Shown: positions 52,128-63,274 of the stretch, piece by piece
How positions within the stretch are numbered: position 1 is the stretch's first letter
Layout of the letters: each line of letters opens with the position of its first letter
Assembly: GCF_900119085.1 (NCBI RefSeq)
Contig: NZ_FPIQ01000003.1
Coordinates: forward strand, 117,628-181,627
Source of the DNA: Nitrosovibrio sp. Nv17
GTDB lineage: Bacteria > Pseudomonadota > Gammaproteobacteria > Burkholderiales > Nitrosomonadaceae
Direction: 5' to 3'
DNA length: 64,000 nt
Translations under genes and position numbers: made by a program
Notes under the pieces: model-generated
The model's database searches: none
What the model was told of the DNA's origin: nothing
The model's input: only the letters and a program-made list of their open reading frames with translations

Positions 52128-52523
52128 TGGCGACTCCTGATTCCTTATGTTCGGAGCCACGGCCCGCGCGCGCCGTGGACAATTTTCAATATTAGCAAAT
52201 ATCGGCCGAAGCAACCTCCCCTCTTGCCAGAAAAATATCCTGCTGCTGTTGTTCTTGCCGACAGCACGGCCAACCCATCATTCGAACCTTGCGCCTCAAG
52301 GACATGATTTGAGGTCAACACCCGGCGCCGACTTGCCCGGGTGGAAGGGTAAGCTTTGCTCAACCACCCCCTGACAAGAACGATCCGGACAGCTTCGCCA
52401 GAAGCACCTTTACAGGGCTAGCGTCAATCCAAGGGCTCCGTCGCAAGACGGGCTGCCGTGCAGCTTCCGGAGCGCCATGGCCGCCAGGCTGGAGTGCCAC
52501 GCGTGCTTGCGCTCCCATGCAGA
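52128..52523. other. Gap of about 400 nt with no recognised gene
   Basis: Contains the apbC promoter region and a small inverted repeat (CCTCAA 52294-52299 with TTGAGG 52309-52314). No supported gene or terminator is visible. Composition is less GC-rich than the flanks. Confidence 0.4.
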
Positions 52524-53210
52524 TCAGTCATCTTTGGTCAGTTCGAACACCATTCCATAATGATTTTTACTACCTGGGGAAGGCAATTGTGCACCCATGG
52601 AAAAAATCCAGTTACGCGGCATATAAAACACAGCTCCGAGCACGGCAACGCTCATGGCATTCTTCCCACTTACAAAATCTCCCATGAGATGTACTTTTCT
52701 CTCCATGAGCGGATAGTCCAGCCCCGCCATCAAGCCTGCAGCGTTACCACCCGCATAGGACTTGTTCACGTAATAGATTCCCAAGTAATATTTTCCTCGA
52801 TTTTCCAAATCCAGCGAACTGCTCAAGTAAGAAAAATTGGCGAATCTGGATACACGCTTTTCTGGAACACGTAAAGGCACCGAGGCACCGATCTGGGTTC
52901 CGATGCTTATCTTGTAGGACTTAGTAACTGAAAATCCCTTCTGGAAATTAAACAGGAATAGCGGTTCATTGGGCCCAGAATGCAAGTCGACGTTGAACAC
53001 GTTGGCGCCGATCTCGAAGTCGTTACCCAGCCCGTAGCTCAAGGTGGTATGGGACGATAATACAGAAGCGGCCAAACCCATCTGTTGCTGGAAAAACAGC
53101 TCATCCTCTGCTGTGACATCCGCCGAAGGCACGTTGAATAAATTTTGTTGCGCCTGCCCATTTCCGCACCATGGGAAAATGAGCCAAATGAGTATGGGGT
53201 GCCATTTCAT
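52524..53210 (-). CDS. Exported beta-barrel-like protein, unknown function
   Basis: This 228-residue protein has a signal peptide (MKWHPILIWLIFPWCGNGQA). Repeated amphipathic strands with Gly/Tyr/Phe alternation follow (TTLSYGLGNDFEIGANVFNVDL, KGFSVTKSYKISIGTQIGASVPL, NWIFSMGAQLPSP), suggesting a small outer membrane barrel. Base composition is clearly lower in GC than the neighbours (many AAA, ATT and TTT codons), which hints at recent acquisition or different expression needs. It stands alone between apbC and metG. No family was recognised. The start is ATG 53210; ATG 53231 or 53222 would add a few residues. Confidence 0.7.
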   Translation of the reverse strand: MKWHPILIWLIFPWCGNGQAQQNLFNVPSADVTAEDELFFQQQMGLAASVLSSHTTLSYGLGNDFEIGANVFNVDLHSGPNEPLFLFNFQKGFSVTKSYKISIGTQIGASVPLRVPEKRVSRFANFSYLSSSLDLENRGKYYLGIYYVNKSYAGGNAAGLMAGLDYPLMERKVHLMGDFVSGKNAMSVAVLGAVFYMPRNWIFSMGAQLPSPGSKNHYGMVFELTKDD

Positions 53211-53406
53211 GACTGATCGCATTGGCTGCATGGAAAAATTTTCGAGAGGATACTCCAGGATTCCACGACAGGAACCCTGTCCTCCCGGATAAGGTGAAAC
53301 CCTGGCGGTCCCCGGGCTGCATCACATTCCTGCATGTTCCGATTCAGGAGACCTTACAGCATGCACTTTGCTACAATCGCGTCTGGAAAATCTTCCCGGA
53401 TACCCG

Positions 53407-55497
53407 ATGAATCCACGCGAAATCCTCGTCACCTCCGCATTGCCCTACGCCAACGGCAGCATCCACCTGGGCCACCTGGTGGAATACATCCAGACCGACA
53501 TCTGGGTGCGCTTCCAGAAGATGCAGGGCCACACCGTGCACTATGTCTGCGCCGACGACACCCATGGCACGCCCGTCATGCTGCGCGCCGAGCAGGAAGG
53601 AATCACGCCCGAGACGCTGATCGCAAAGGTGCACGGCGAACACCTGGACGATTTCGCCCGCTTTCACATTGCGTTCGACAACTACCATACCACGCACTCG
53701 CCCGAGACGCGCCGCCATTCCGAGGACATCTATGCCCGGCTCAAGTCTGCCGGGCTGATCGTGGCGCGCTCCATCGACCAGCTCTACGATCCGCTCAAGC
53801 AGATGTTCCTGCCGGATCGCTTCATCAAGGGCGAGTGTCCCAAGTGCGGTGCCCGCGACCAGTACGGAGACAACTGCGAGGCGTGCGGCTCGGCCTACGC
53901 CCCCACCGACCTGAAGAACCCCTATTCCGTGCTGTCGGGCGCCACGCCGGTGAGGAGATCAAGCGAGCACTTCTTCTTCCGGCTCTCTGACGACCGCTGC
54001 ATCGACTTCCTGCGCGGATGGACGGGCTCGGGAACGCTGCAGCCCGAAGCCGCCAACAAGATCCGCGAATGGCTGGGCACGACCGGAGACGACACGCTCT
54101 CGGACTGGGACATCTCGCGCGACGCACCCTACTTCGGCTTCGAGATCCCGGACGCGCCGGGGAAATACTTTTATGTCTGGCTGGACGCACCTGTCGGCTA
54201 CATGGGCAGCTTCGACAACTTGTGCGCACGCGCCGGCCTCGACTTCGACCGGTTCTGGAAACGCGGCGCGACCACCGAGCTCTACCATTTCATCGGCAAG
54301 GACATCCTCTACTTCCACGCCCTGTTCTGGCCCGCGATGCTCGAGTACGCCGGCTTTCGCACACCCACTGCGATCTTCGCCCATGGCTTCCTCACGGTGA
54401 ACGGAGAAAAGATGAGCAAGTCGCGCGGCACCTTCATCACTGCGCGCAGCTATCTGGAGCAGGGGCTGAACCCGGAGTGGCTGCGCTACTACTACGCAGC
54501 CAAGCTGAACGGCTCGATGGAGGACATCGATCTTAGTCTGGAGGACTTCGTGGCTCGGGTGAACGCCGACCTGATCGGGAAGTACGTCAACATCGCCAGC
54601 CGCTGCGCCGGATTCATCGTCAAGCGCTTCGACGGCACACTGGCCGGGGTGGAGGCGGACGATCCCGACGTCTGCCGGGCTTTCGATTGCCGGAGCGGGG
54701 ACGGCGCCGGACACGGCCGCAACTCCGGTGAAATCGGCCGGGATTACGAGAACCGGGATTTCGGCAGAGCCATCAGGCGGATCATGGCGATCGCCGACAC
54801 CGCCAACCAGTACGTCAATGACCAAGCCCCCTGGAACCTTGCCAAGGATGATGCGCGCACGCGCGAACTGCATCATGCATGTTCCGTCGCCATCAACCTG
54901 TTCCGCTATCTGACCGTCCTGCTGAAACCCATTCTGCCCAGATTGGCGGCGGACGTGGAAGCGTTCCTGCGCATCCCGCCGCTCACCTGGGACGATGCGG
55001 AGACACTGCTGCCGCAGGGCCACCGGATCGGCGAATACCGGCACCTGATGACGCGCATCGATCCTAAGCAGGTCGCCGCCATGATCGAGGCCAACAAACC
55101 CGTCCCCCAGCCCGTTCAGCATCGAGACAAAACCGATGCACCATCCACCGCGACCGACACGCGTATCGAAACCATCTCTATCGACGAGTTCTCCAGGATC
55201 GAGTTGCGCGTTGCGAGAATCGTCCGGGCGGAGCAGGTCGCGGGGGCGGACAAGCTGCTCAGGCTGACGCTGGATACCGGCACCGAATGCCCGCGTACGG
55301 TATTTGCTGGCATCCGCTCCGCCTATTCGCCCGAGCAACTGGAGGGACGTCTGACGATTCTGGTGGCCAATCTTGCGCCGCGCTCGATGAAATTCGGTGT
55401 TTCCGAGGGCATGGTGCTGGCTGCCGGCGGCCAGGAGGGCGGCCCCTACCTGCTTGCTCCGGATGAGGGTGCACAGCCGGGCATGAAGGTCAGATAG
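53407..55497 (+). CDS. metG: Methionyl-tRNA synthetase
   Basis: This 696-residue class I synthetase charges tRNA-Met. The HIGH-like motif SIHLGHL is near residue 20. The zinc ligands [18 protein letters not shown] are at about 144-161, KMSKSRG near 336, an anticodon-binding helical domain follows, and a C-terminal EMAPII/Trbp111-like tRNA-binding domain is at about 590-696 ([15 protein letters not shown]). The segment [16 protein letters not shown] near residue 430 is unusual in composition but in frame. Start ATG 53407 gives [17 protein letters not shown], the family N-terminus. Confidence 0.97.
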   Translation: MNPREILVTSALPYANGSIHLGHLVEYIQTDIWVRFQKMQGHTVHYVCADDTHGTPVMLRAEQEGITPETLIAKVHGEHLDDFARFHIAFDNYHTTHSPETRRHSEDIYARLKSAGLIVARSIDQLYDPLKQMFLPDRFIKGECPKCGARDQYGDNCEACGSAYAPTDLKNPYSVLSGATPVRRSSEHFFFRLSDDRCIDFLRGWTGSGTLQPEAANKIREWLGTTGDDTLSDWDISRDAPYFGFEIPDAPGKYFYVWLDAPVGYMGSFDNLCARAGLDFDRFWKRGATTELYHFIGKDILYFHALFWPAMLEYAGFRTPTAIFAHGFLTVNGEKMSKSRGTFITARSYLEQGLNPEWLRYYYAAKLNGSMEDIDLSLEDFVARVNADLIGKYVNIASRCAGFIVKRFDGTLAGVEADDPDVCRAFDCRSGDGAGHGRNSGEIGRDYENRDFGRAIRRIMAIADTANQYVNDQAPWNLAKDDARTRELHHACSVAINLFRYLTVLLKPILPRLAADVEAFLRIPPLTWDDAETLLPQGHRIGEYRHLMTRIDPKQVAAMIEANKPVPQPVQHRDKTDAPSTATDTRIETISIDEFSRIELRVARIVRAEQVAGADKLLRLTLDTGTECPRTVFAGIRSAYSPEQLEGRLTILVANLAPRSMKFGVSEGMVLAAGGQEGGPYLLAPDEGAQPGMKVR

Positions 55498-55649
55498 ACT
55501 CCGGAAGCGAGCCGGGCGAACCGGCACCCACCGGCCGGAGATTCCGCGACCCGGAAAACCACACCCGGTTTCCGTTGTCCCATTGTCGTTTCCCATGAAG
55601 ATCGAGCCGCAAATGACGCTTCCTGCGGGAACAGGAGGAACGGCAGTGC

Positions 55650-55678
55650 TTGCATTCTGCAATACGCTGGACTAGTCT
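55650..55678 (+). promoter_or_regulatory. Candidate promoter of gshA
   Basis: TTGCAT (55650-55655), a 17-nt spacer and TAGTCT (55673-55678) lie in the 323-nt metG-gshA gap. The rest of that gap shows only imperfect GC-rich inverted repeats after metG. Confidence 0.35.
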
Positions 55679-55820
55679 TGAAAATGCCTGCCCAGCACAC
55701 ATATAGGCAGAGAATGAACGACGGGTGAATACCCGATGAGCGCCAAGGCGTGGGTGAACCGCGGATTTTCTGCCCGGAATCGCCGTACGGAGCCGCGGCC
55801 GCCAGACCCCAGGAGTCGAA

Positions 55821-57467
55821 ATGGCATATCCGCCCCCCCCCGAACGACGCGGCGCGCCGATACACGATGCGCTGGTGCCAACACTGGTGCACGGCCTCAA
55901 GGGCATCGAAAAGGAAAGCCTGCGGATCGCGCGCGACGGCTCACTCTCGCAGCGCCCTCATCCGCAGGGGCTGGGCGCGGCGCTGACGCACCCGCATATC
56001 ACCACCGACTATTCCGAAGCGCTGCTGGAACTGATTACACCCGCCTTGCCGTATACGCAGGATATGCTCGAATTCCTGGCGGATCTGCATCAGTACGTCT
56101 GTACGCACATCGGTGACGAATGGCTGCTGGCGTCCAGCATGCCCACAGGCGATCTGCGCGATGCCGCCATCCCCATTGCGCACTATGGCTCCTCCAATGC
56201 CGGCAGGATGAAGCGCATCTACCGGCGCGGGCTGAGCTATCGCTACGGCCGCTGCATGCAGGTCATCGCCGGCATCCATTTCAACTACTCGCCCGCCGAG
56301 TCGTTCTGGCCGCAATACCAGGATCTGATGGGGCACACCGGCAACCTGCAGGCCTTCACTACCGATACCTATATGAAGATGATCCGCAACCTGCAGCGGT
56401 ATGGGTGGCTGATCCTCTATCTGTTCGGCACCTCCCCCACGGTATCGCGGAATTTCGCCGACAACCGCCGCTCCCCCTACTCGAGCACCTTGGAGAAGTT
56501 CGACGAGACCTCCCGCTACCGGCCTCACGCCACGTCGTTGAGAATGAGCGAGATCGGCTACCTGAATCCGGTGCAGTCGATGTTTTCCGTTTCATTCAAC
56601 AGCATCGACGAGTACATGCGTGACCTGCACAAGGCGACGTCGATCCCCTACCGGGAATACGAAAAGATCGGCGCACGCACGAAAGATGGCTACCGGCAAC
56701 TGAATACCCACTTCCTGCAGATCGAGAACGAGTACTACACCTCGGTGCGCCCCAAGCAGCCGACGAAGCCGAATGAAAGGCCGCTGCATGCGCTGGCGGA
56801 ACGTGGCATCCAGTATGTCGAGATACGCTCGCTGGACGTCGATCCATTCGAGCCCACGGGGATCGGGCCCGATACCGCGCACTTTCTCGAGGCATTGAGC
56901 CTGTTCTGCCTGCTCCAGCCCAATTCCGGACACGATGACGGGCAGCGTGACGAAATCGCCACCAATGCATTGTCCGTGGCCAACCGTGGACGCGAACCGG
57001 CACTCGTGCTGCGCAATGGCGGGCGGAATATCCTGCTGCGGCAATGGGCACAGGAACTCTGTGAAGAGATGCGGGAAATCTGTGAGATCCTGGACGGAAG
57101 TGACAGCGCCCAGCCCTACACCCGCGCCCTCCTCGGACAGATGGAAGCCATCCGCCACCCGGAACTCACCCCATCGGCGAGGGTACTTGCAACGATGCGC
57201 GCGTGCGGGATGTCGTTCACCGATTTTGCCTTGATGCAATCCGAGGCCCACGCCCGGTATTTCAGCAACCGGACACTGAACGCGTCGGTCCGGAAATGCC
57301 TGGATCTCGAGGCCCGGACATCGCTGCTCCGGCAGACACGCATGGAGGCTGAAACCGAACCCCCCTTCGAGACGTATCTTGACAACTATTTCTCCCAGGC
57401 CAGGGAGGATGTGCGGGACTCTCTCCGAAAATTGCCCGTTTCCGTCGCCGAAACCACCGTTCCATGA
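55821..57467 (+). CDS. gshA: Glutamate-cysteine ligase (Escherichia coli type)
   Basis: This 548-residue enzyme makes gamma-glutamylcysteine, the first step of glutathione synthesis. It shows GLKGIEKESLRIARDGSLS (catalytic Glu), TTDYSEALLELITP, RYGRCMQVIAGIHFNYS, and QYVEIRSLDVDPFEPTGIG, all conserved in the proteobacterial GshA family. It lies 40 nt upstream of gshB in the same orientation, forming a glutathione operon that continues into an ABC ATPase gene. Confidence 0.96.
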   Translation: MAYPPPPERRGAPIHDALVPTLVHGLKGIEKESLRIARDGSLSQRPHPQGLGAALTHPHITTDYSEALLELITPALPYTQDMLEFLADLHQYVCTHIGDEWLLASSMPTGDLRDAAIPIAHYGSSNAGRMKRIYRRGLSYRYGRCMQVIAGIHFNYSPAESFWPQYQDLMGHTGNLQAFTTDTYMKMIRNLQRYGWLILYLFGTSPTVSRNFADNRRSPYSSTLEKFDETSRYRPHATSLRMSEIGYLNPVQSMFSVSFNSIDEYMRDLHKATSIPYREYEKIGARTKDGYRQLNTHFLQIENEYYTSVRPKQPTKPNERPLHALAERGIQYVEIRSLDVDPFEPTGIGPDTAHFLEALSLFCLLQPNSGHDDGQRDEIATNALSVANRGREPALVLRNGGRNILLRQWAQELCEEMREICEILDGSDSAQPYTRALLGQMEAIRHPELTPSARVLATMRACGMSFTDFALMQSEAHARYFSNRTLNASVRKCLDLEARTSLLRQTRMEAETEPPFETYLDNYFSQAREDVRDSLRKLPVSVAETTVP

Positions 57468-57507
57468 AATACAGGCACCGTACCGGTACCGCCTCCGGCC
57501 GTAGCCG

Positions 57508-58476
57508 ATGAGGCTTGCCTTCATACTCGATCCGCTGGACTCCCTCAAGTCCGGCAAGGATTCGAGCATCGCCATCATGCGCGAGGCGGCGCGACGCGGC
57601 CATCGCTTGTTTGCCCTGCAACAGGGCGACCTGGTATGGCGGGACGGGGACATCACAGGGTTTGCACGTGCACTCTACCTGGATGACCACACGGATGGGA
57701 CGGAACAGGCCTGGTATCGGACGGGAGAGCCGGAAGCCAGCCCGCTGCGGGCATTCGACGCCGTCCTGATGCGCAAGGATCCGCCTTTCGACATGGAATA
57801 CGTCTACACCACGTATCTGCTTGAACTGGCGGAAGCCCGGGGTGCGCGCATTTTCAACAGCCCGCGCGCGATACGGGACCACAATGAGAAACTGGCGATC
57901 GCCAGATTTACTGAATTCATTCCCCCCACGCTGGTCACCCGCCAGGAATCCCTGATCCGTGATTTCCTGCAGGCGCAAGGGGATATCGTGGTCAAGCCGC
58001 TCGACGGCATGGGCGGCGCTGGCGTCTTCCGCCTGCGCGGTGCCGACCCCAATACCGGCGCGATCCTGGAAACTCTGACGCAGCACGGTACGCGCACCAT
58101 CATGGCACAGCGCCATATTCCCGAGATCAGCCAGGGCGACAAGCGCATCCTGCTGATTGCAGGCAAGCCGATGCCATACTCTCTGGCCCGTATTCCCAGA
58201 CCCGGCGAGACGCGCGGCAACCTCAATGCGGGGGCGACCGGCGTGGCGCAACCCCTTACCCGGCGGGATCGGGAGATCGCCGATGCGCTCGGAGCGACAC
58301 TCTACGCACAGGGACTGATGCTGGTAGGACTCGACGTGATCGGAGACTATCTCACCGAGGTCAACGTCACCAGCCCGACCTGCATGCAGGAAATCGCCGA
58401 CCAGACCGGCTTCGACTCGGCTCGTGTCATGGTGGATGCGCTGGAAAGCCAGTTGCCGGCAAACACCGCCCATTGA
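57508..58476 (+). CDS. gshB: Glutathione synthetase
   Basis: This 322-residue ATP-grasp enzyme joins glycine to gamma-glutamylcysteine. Marks are MRLAFILDPLDSLKSGKDSSIAIMREA, LMRKDPPFDMEYVYTTYLLE, DIVVKPLDGMGGAGVFRL (ATP-binding Lys and glycine loop), and GLDVIGDYLTEVNVTSPTCMQEI near the C-terminus with the metal-binding Glu and Asn. Second gene after gshA. Confidence 0.97.
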   Translation: MRLAFILDPLDSLKSGKDSSIAIMREAARRGHRLFALQQGDLVWRDGDITGFARALYLDDHTDGTEQAWYRTGEPEASPLRAFDAVLMRKDPPFDMEYVYTTYLLELAEARGARIFNSPRAIRDHNEKLAIARFTEFIPPTLVTRQESLIRDFLQAQGDIVVKPLDGMGGAGVFRLRGADPNTGAILETLTQHGTRTIMAQRHIPEISQGDKRILLIAGKPMPYSLARIPRPGETRGNLNAGATGVAQPLTRRDREIADALGATLYAQGLMLVGLDVIGDYLTEVNVTSPTCMQEIADQTGFDSARVMVDALESQLPANTAH

Positions 58477-58501
58477 TCGGCATCACGCAAGAAAAATCCG
58501 G

Positions 58502-59434
58502 ATGACCCCCGCCATCGAAATCCACCAGGTGCATAAGCGCTTCGGCGCGCTGCGCGCCCTGAACGGCGTCGACCTGGAGATCGGGCAGGGCGAATTCTTT
58601 GCCCTGCTGGGCCCCAACGGCGCGGGCAAGACGACGCTGATCAGCATCGTCGCCGGCCTCACCTTTGCCGACAGCGGCTGCGTCAAGGTCATGGGGCATG
58701 ATGTCGTCGTCGACTACCGCGATGCACGCCGCATGCTGGGCGTGGTACCCCAGGAACTGGTGTTCGACCCGTTCTTCACGGTGCGCGAGACACTCGCGTT
58801 CCAGTCGGGCTACTATGGATTGAAGAAGAATGATGACTGGATCGATGAGATCCTCCATCACCTCGACCTCGCCGATCGCGCCGATACCAACATGCGCTCC
58901 CTCTCCGGCGGGATGAAACGCCGGGTGCTGGTGGCCCAGGCCCTGGTGCACCAGCCACCGGTCGTCGTCCTGGACGAACCCACCGCGGGTGTGGACGTGG
59001 AAATGCGGCAGGCACTGTGGCATTTCATCAAGCGGCTGAACCGCAAGGGTCACACCATCGTGCTGACGACCCACTATCTCGAGGAGGCGGAAGCCCTGTG
59101 CAACCGCGTCGCCATGCTCAAGGCGGGCCGCATCATCGCACTCGACAGCGTGCGCAACCTCGTTCGCAGCCTGCCCGGATGCCTGATCAGACTGCGGCTG
59201 TCATCCGATGCGCTGCCGCCGTCGCTGCAACCGCTCGTGGCCGGGCGGGAGGATGACGTCTACACGCTGGCGCTCGAGGCATACGCTCAGCTCGAGCAGG
59301 TCATGGCTGCCCTGCGCGAAGCGGGGATACGGATTCTCGACCTGCAGATGGTTCAGCAGGGACTGGAGGATGCCTTCGTGAACCTTACGGGGCAAGCACG
59401 TCAGCAGGAATCCGTATCGGCTTCCGCGTTCTGA
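58502..59434 (+). CDS. ABC-2-type exporter ATPase (YadG-like), no adjacent permease
   Basis: This 310-residue ATPase has Walker A LLGPNGAGKTTL near residue 38, Q-loop VVPQELVFDPFFTV, signature LSGGMKRRV near 138, Walker B VVVLDEPTAGVD and the switch His in LTTHYLEEAE. The closest family layout is YadG/NodI, which normally pairs with a YadH/NodJ-type permease encoded next to it. Here the next gene is a urea carboxylase on the opposite strand, so the permease is elsewhere or lost. It follows gshB by 25 nt and is probably cotranscribed. Confidence 0.9.
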   Translation: MTPAIEIHQVHKRFGALRALNGVDLEIGQGEFFALLGPNGAGKTTLISIVAGLTFADSGCVKVMGHDVVVDYRDARRMLGVVPQELVFDPFFTVRETLAFQSGYYGLKKNDDWIDEILHHLDLADRADTNMRSLSGGMKRRVLVAQALVHQPPVVVLDEPTAGVDVEMRQALWHFIKRLNRKGHTIVLTTHYLEEAEALCNRVAMLKAGRIIALDSVRNLVRSLPGCLIRLRLSSDALPPSLQPLVAGREDDVYTLALEAYAQLEQVMAALREAGIRILDLQMVQQGLEDAFVNLTGQARQQESVSASAF

Positions 59435-59513
59435 TTGTCTCTGGTTCTTCCTTGCGCAATCCAGCCGATACCGCAAAAAGCCGCACCCACGGAAACGAGG
59501 ACGCAGATACGGC

Positions 59514-62500
59514 TTAGTCCGCCTGCACCACCAGCAGCGAACGGCCGGCGATCACGTGCTCGCCGTGCCGGCACAGCAACCGCCACACGGTACCGCCGAC
59601 GGGCGACTCCACCACGAATTCCATCTTCATCGATTCGAGGATGACCAGCGGATCGCCCGCCTCCACGCGCTGGCCTGCCTCCACCAGCAGCTTCCATACC
59701 GTACCGGTAACGTGCGCGCTGACGGTATGCGTGCCATCCGGCAGGTCCAGTTCGTCGTACTTGTCCGCCTTCTCCAGCGCGACCTCGCTCACATACTCCG
59801 CCTTTCCCTCGAGCCGCCAGCGTTCCCGTTCGGCCTCAAAAGCGGCCTGCTGCCCGGCCTTGAAGGCCTCGATCGAGGCCGCCTCGCGATGCAGGATGGC
59901 ATTGTACTGCCTCAGACTGAACGTGGCCTCCTCGACCCGCAGCTTGAAGCGTCCCGAAATGAAATCGCGGCGCAGCCCGGGCAGCTCGCTCTCGCTCACC
60001 GGATAAAATCGGATCTGGTCGAAGAAACGCAGCAGCCAGGGCTTGCCCTCCTCGAAATCGCCGGTCTGGCGGTAGCGGTTCCACATCTGCACGGTGCGCC
60101 CGACGAACTGGTAGCCCCCTGGCCCCTCCATGCCGTAGATGCACAGGTACGCCCCGCCTATGCCTACGGCATTCTCCGGGGTCCAGGTGCGTGCCGGATT
60201 GTACTTGGTGGTGACCAGGCGGTGGCGCGGATCGACAGGGGTCGCCACAGGTGCGCCGAGGTATACGTCGCCCAGCCCCATCACCAGATAGCTTGCTTCG
60301 AACACGATGCGCCTGACCTCGTCGATGCTCTCCAGTCCGTTGATGCGGCGAATGAACTCGATGTTGCTGGGACACCACGGCGCGTCGCTGCGCACCGACT
60401 GCATGTATTTCTCGATGGCCAACCGGGTGGCGCCGTCGGCCCATGACAACGGCAGGTAGACGATACGGGTCGGCACTTCCATGTCCTCTACTTCCGGCAG
60501 CATTTGCTCCGCGGCAACCAGCCGCTTCAGCAGCGTCACGCGGGACAGCTTGCGCGAATCGAAATGGACCTGCAGCGAGCGGATGCCAGGTGTCAGCTCC
60601 AGGATGCCCCGGATGCGGCCCGCATCCCGTTCCGCCTGGAGCCACGTCATCAATGCATGCGCGCGAAAGCGCAGATTCAGATCCAGCTCGGGTGGGCCGT
60701 ACTCGACCAGCACGTACTTGTCGCCGGCCTGTCGATACATCACCTCCACCCGCCGCGCGGTACCAGGGATGCGGTGCAGCACGGGCCCGCCCGGGATGAC
60801 GCCGCCCCTCGGCCGTGGCGGTACCTTCGGCAGCCGCAGATCGCGGATGGTTGCATCCTGCAGCTTCTCCAGCGCCAGCGCCTGGGCCATGTCCATCCGG
60901 CGGAAACGCACGCGATCGCCCGGCTTGAGCTGCCCGACCTTCCACAGTTCGGCCTGCACAATGGTGACGGGGCAGACGAAGCCGCCCAGGCTGGGACCGT
61001 CTGGACCGAGTATCACCGGCATGTCGCCGGTGAAGTCGACTGTACCGATGGCGTAGGCGTTGTCGTGGATGTTGGAGGGATGCAGCCCCGCCTCACCGCC
61101 GTCGCGCCGGGCCCAGCGCGGTGTGGGACCGATCAGGCGCACTCCGCTGCGGCTCGAGTTGTAGTGAACCTGCCAGTCGGCAGCGAAGAAGGTACGGATA
61201 TCATCGTCGGTGAAGAAGTCCGGAGCGCCATGGGGGCCGTACAGCACGCCGATCTCCCATCGGTCGGCATAGTGCGGAATCAGCCTGCGCGGCAGCGTGC
61301 GGCGCACGTGGCGGCCAGCGGCCGCCACGTGGAGCACGTCGCCCGCCAGAAGGGCTCGCCCGCCATGCCCGCCGAACTGCCCGAGCGTGAAGGTGGACTT
61401 GCTGCCCAGATAATCTGGCACGCGGATGCCGCCTTGCACCGCCAAGTAGGCGCGGCATCCCGCCGCCTCGAGCTTCCCGAACTGCAGCAAGGCACCGGCG
61501 CGGACCGCGTGCGAACGCCATTGCGCCAGGGGCTCGCCATCGAGGCGCACTTCCATGGACGCTCCGCAGATCGCGACGATGCTGTCGCAATTGAACCGCA
61601 GCGAAGGTCCCGCGAAGGTGATCTCCAGGCCTGCCTCGCCCTCGGCGTTGTCGACGAGGCGATTGGCCAGGCGGAAGGCGATGGAATCCATGGGGCCGGA
61701 CGGCGGGACGCCGATATTCCAGTAGCCCGTTCGTCCGGGATAGTCCTGTACCGTTGTCTGTACTCCCGGGCTCAGCACATCGATCGTCTTCGCGGTATAG
61801 CGGAAGCCGCCCAGGAATCCGGTGGTGTACCGTCCCAGCCGGAAGGCGGTTCCATCGACGACTTCCCTCAAGTATTCCAGGTTGGTCTCGATGCCGTGCA
61901 GCGCGCTGGCCTCCAGCGCAGCGAGCAGCTTGGCGATCGCCCCCTCGCGATCCGGCGCATGCACGATGATTTTGGCGAGCATCGGATCGTAGAAGGGAGA
62001 CACCTCCACGCCACGCTCCACCCAGGTTTCCACGCGCACCACCAGGGAGGACGGAAACTCCACCTGCGTCAGGGTGCCGCAGGACGGCTGAAAATCCCGC
62101 ATCGGATTCTCGGCGTACACGCGCACCTGGAGGGAAACCCCATGCGGCCGGATGTCGAACGACTCCAGCGGAGGCAAATCACCGGCGGCCTGCCGCACCA
62201 TCCACTCAACCAGGTCGATGCCGGTGACCTCCTCGGTCACGCCATGCTCGACCTGCAGGCGCGTGTTCACCTCCAGAAAATAGAATTCCTTTCTGGCCTC
62301 GTCGAAAACATACTCCACGGTTCCCGCCGACTGATAGTCGACTGCCCTGCCGAGGCGCACGGCGGCTTCCAGCAGAGCCTGGCGCAAATGCGGCGCCAGG
62401 TTGGGCGCGGGCGTTTCCTCGACCACTTTCTGGTTGCGCCGCTGCATCGAGCAATCCCGCTCACCCAGCGCAACCACTCCGCCTTTGCCATCACCGAAAA

Positions 62501-63134
62501 TCTGCACCTCGATGTGGCGCGCATTCTCGACATACTTCTCCAGGAACAGGCCGGCATTCTTGAAATTGTTCTGCGCCAGATGGGCCACCGCTTCATAGGC
62601 GCCTGCAAGCTCACCGCGATTCCAGCACAGGCGCATGCCGATGCCGCCCCCGCCCGCGGTGCTCTTGAGCATGACCGGATAGCCGATCCTCGCTCCCTGG
62701 CTCAGGGCGTCTTCCCTGTCCCGCAGCAGATCGGTCCCCGGCAGCAGCGGCACATGGTTGCGCAGGGCGAGCTCGCGCGCCGTGTGCTTCAATCCGAAGG
62801 CGCGCATCTGCGCAGCAGTGGGACCGATGAAGCGGATTCCCTCCGCCGCGCAGCGCTCGGCGAACTCGGCATTCTCGCTCAGGAAACCGTAGCCGGGATG
62901 GATCGCCTGTACGCCCGCCCGACGCGCGACATCGAGAATCCTGTCGGCATTCAGGTAGCTGTCCGACGCCGGGCCTTCCCCGATGCAGTGGGCCTCGTCG
63001 GCCTCCAGCACGTGGCGAGAGAGAATGTCCGCAGTCGTATAGACCACCACATTCGTGATTCCCATACGACGCAGCGTACGGATGATGCGGCAGGCAATGG
63101 CACCGCGGTTGGCTATCAGAACCTTCTCGAACAT
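59514..63134 (-). CDS. Urea carboxylase (or guanidine-carboxylase-like) biotin enzyme
   Basis: This 1206-residue protein carries a biotin carboxylase domain (1-450: [45 protein letters not shown]). A KipA/allophanate-hydrolase-subunit-2-like domain comes next (about 470-760: [31 protein letters not shown]). A KipI-like domain (about 800-1030: [13 protein letters not shown]) and a C-terminal biotinyl domain with ILESMKMEF (biotin Lys near 1172) complete it. The family carboxylates urea to allophanate or, in some members, guanidine, in the cytosol with ATP and bicarbonate. An allophanate hydrolase (atzF) would normally be adjacent; none is in the window. Confidence 0.93.
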   Translation of the reverse strand: MFEKVLIANRGAIACRIIRTLRRMGITNVVVYTTADILSRHVLEADEAHCIGEGPASDSYLNADRILDVARRAGVQAIHPGYGFLSENAEFAERCAAEGIRFIGPTAAQMRAFGLKHTARELALRNHVPLLPGTDLLRDREDALSQGARIGYPVMLKSTAGGGGIGMRLCWNRGELAGAYEAVAHLAQNNFKNAGLFLEKYVENARHIEVQIFGDGKGGVVALGERDCSMQRRNQKVVEETPAPNLAPHLRQALLEAAVRLGRAVDYQSAGTVEYVFDEARKEFYFLEVNTRLQVEHGVTEEVTGIDLVEWMVRQAAGDLPPLESFDIRPHGVSLQVRVYAENPMRDFQPSCGTLTQVEFPSSLVVRVETWVERGVEVSPFYDPMLAKIIVHAPDREGAIAKLLAALEASALHGIETNLEYLREVVDGTAFRLGRYTTGFLGGFRYTAKTIDVLSPGVQTTVQDYPGRTGYWNIGVPPSGPMDSIAFRLANRLVDNAEGEAGLEITFAGPSLRFNCDSIVAICGASMEVRLDGEPLAQWRSHAVRAGALLQFGKLEAAGCRAYLAVQGGIRVPDYLGSKSTFTLGQFGGHGGRALLAGDVLHVAAAGRHVRRTLPRRLIPHYADRWEIGVLYGPHGAPDFFTDDDIRTFFAADWQVHYNSSRSGVRLIGPTPRWARRDGGEAGLHPSNIHDNAYAIGTVDFTGDMPVILGPDGPSLGGFVCPVTIVQAELWKVGQLKPGDRVRFRRMDMAQALALEKLQDATIRDLRLPKVPPRPRGGVIPGGPVLHRIPGTARRVEVMYRQAGDKYVLVEYGPPELDLNLRFRAHALMTWLQAERDAGRIRGILELTPGIRSLQVHFDSRKLSRVTLLKRLVAAEQMLPEVEDMEVPTRIVYLPLSWADGATRLAIEKYMQSVRSDAPWCPSNIEFIRRINGLESIDEVRRIVFEASYLVMGLGDVYLGAPVATPVDPRHRLVTTKYNPARTWTPENAVGIGGAYLCIYGMEGPGGYQFVGRTVQMWNRYRQTGDFEEGKPWLLRFFDQIRFYPVSESELPGLRRDFISGRFKLRVEEATFSLRQYNAILHREAASIEAFKAGQQAAFEAERERWRLEGKAEYVSEVALEKADKYDELDLPDGTHTVSAHVTGTVWKLLVEAGQRVEAGDPLVILESMKMEFVVESPVGGTVWRLLCRHGEHVIAGRSLLVVQAD

Positions 63135-63274
63135 GCGTCTCCCCTGATTCCAGGTGGCTCCATCCGCTCAGGAAATCAAATCCGGCAAACCATGGGAAGT
63201 CTAACACGCAAGTCGTGAAGCATTCACGAACTCCATGTAAGCCGGCTCCGACGCAGCCCGCACCGAAGGCGTCT

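Noticed and set aside
54650..54730. A compensated double frameshift in metG around the [15 protein letters not shown] segment
   Set aside because: The frame is open and the flanking sequence aligns on both sides; an in-frame variable insertion is the simpler reading, although I could not run an alignment.
60504..63218. A 904-codon open frame antisense to the urea carboxylase gene
   Set aside because: No domain features; the antisense reading of a high-GC gene commonly stays open.
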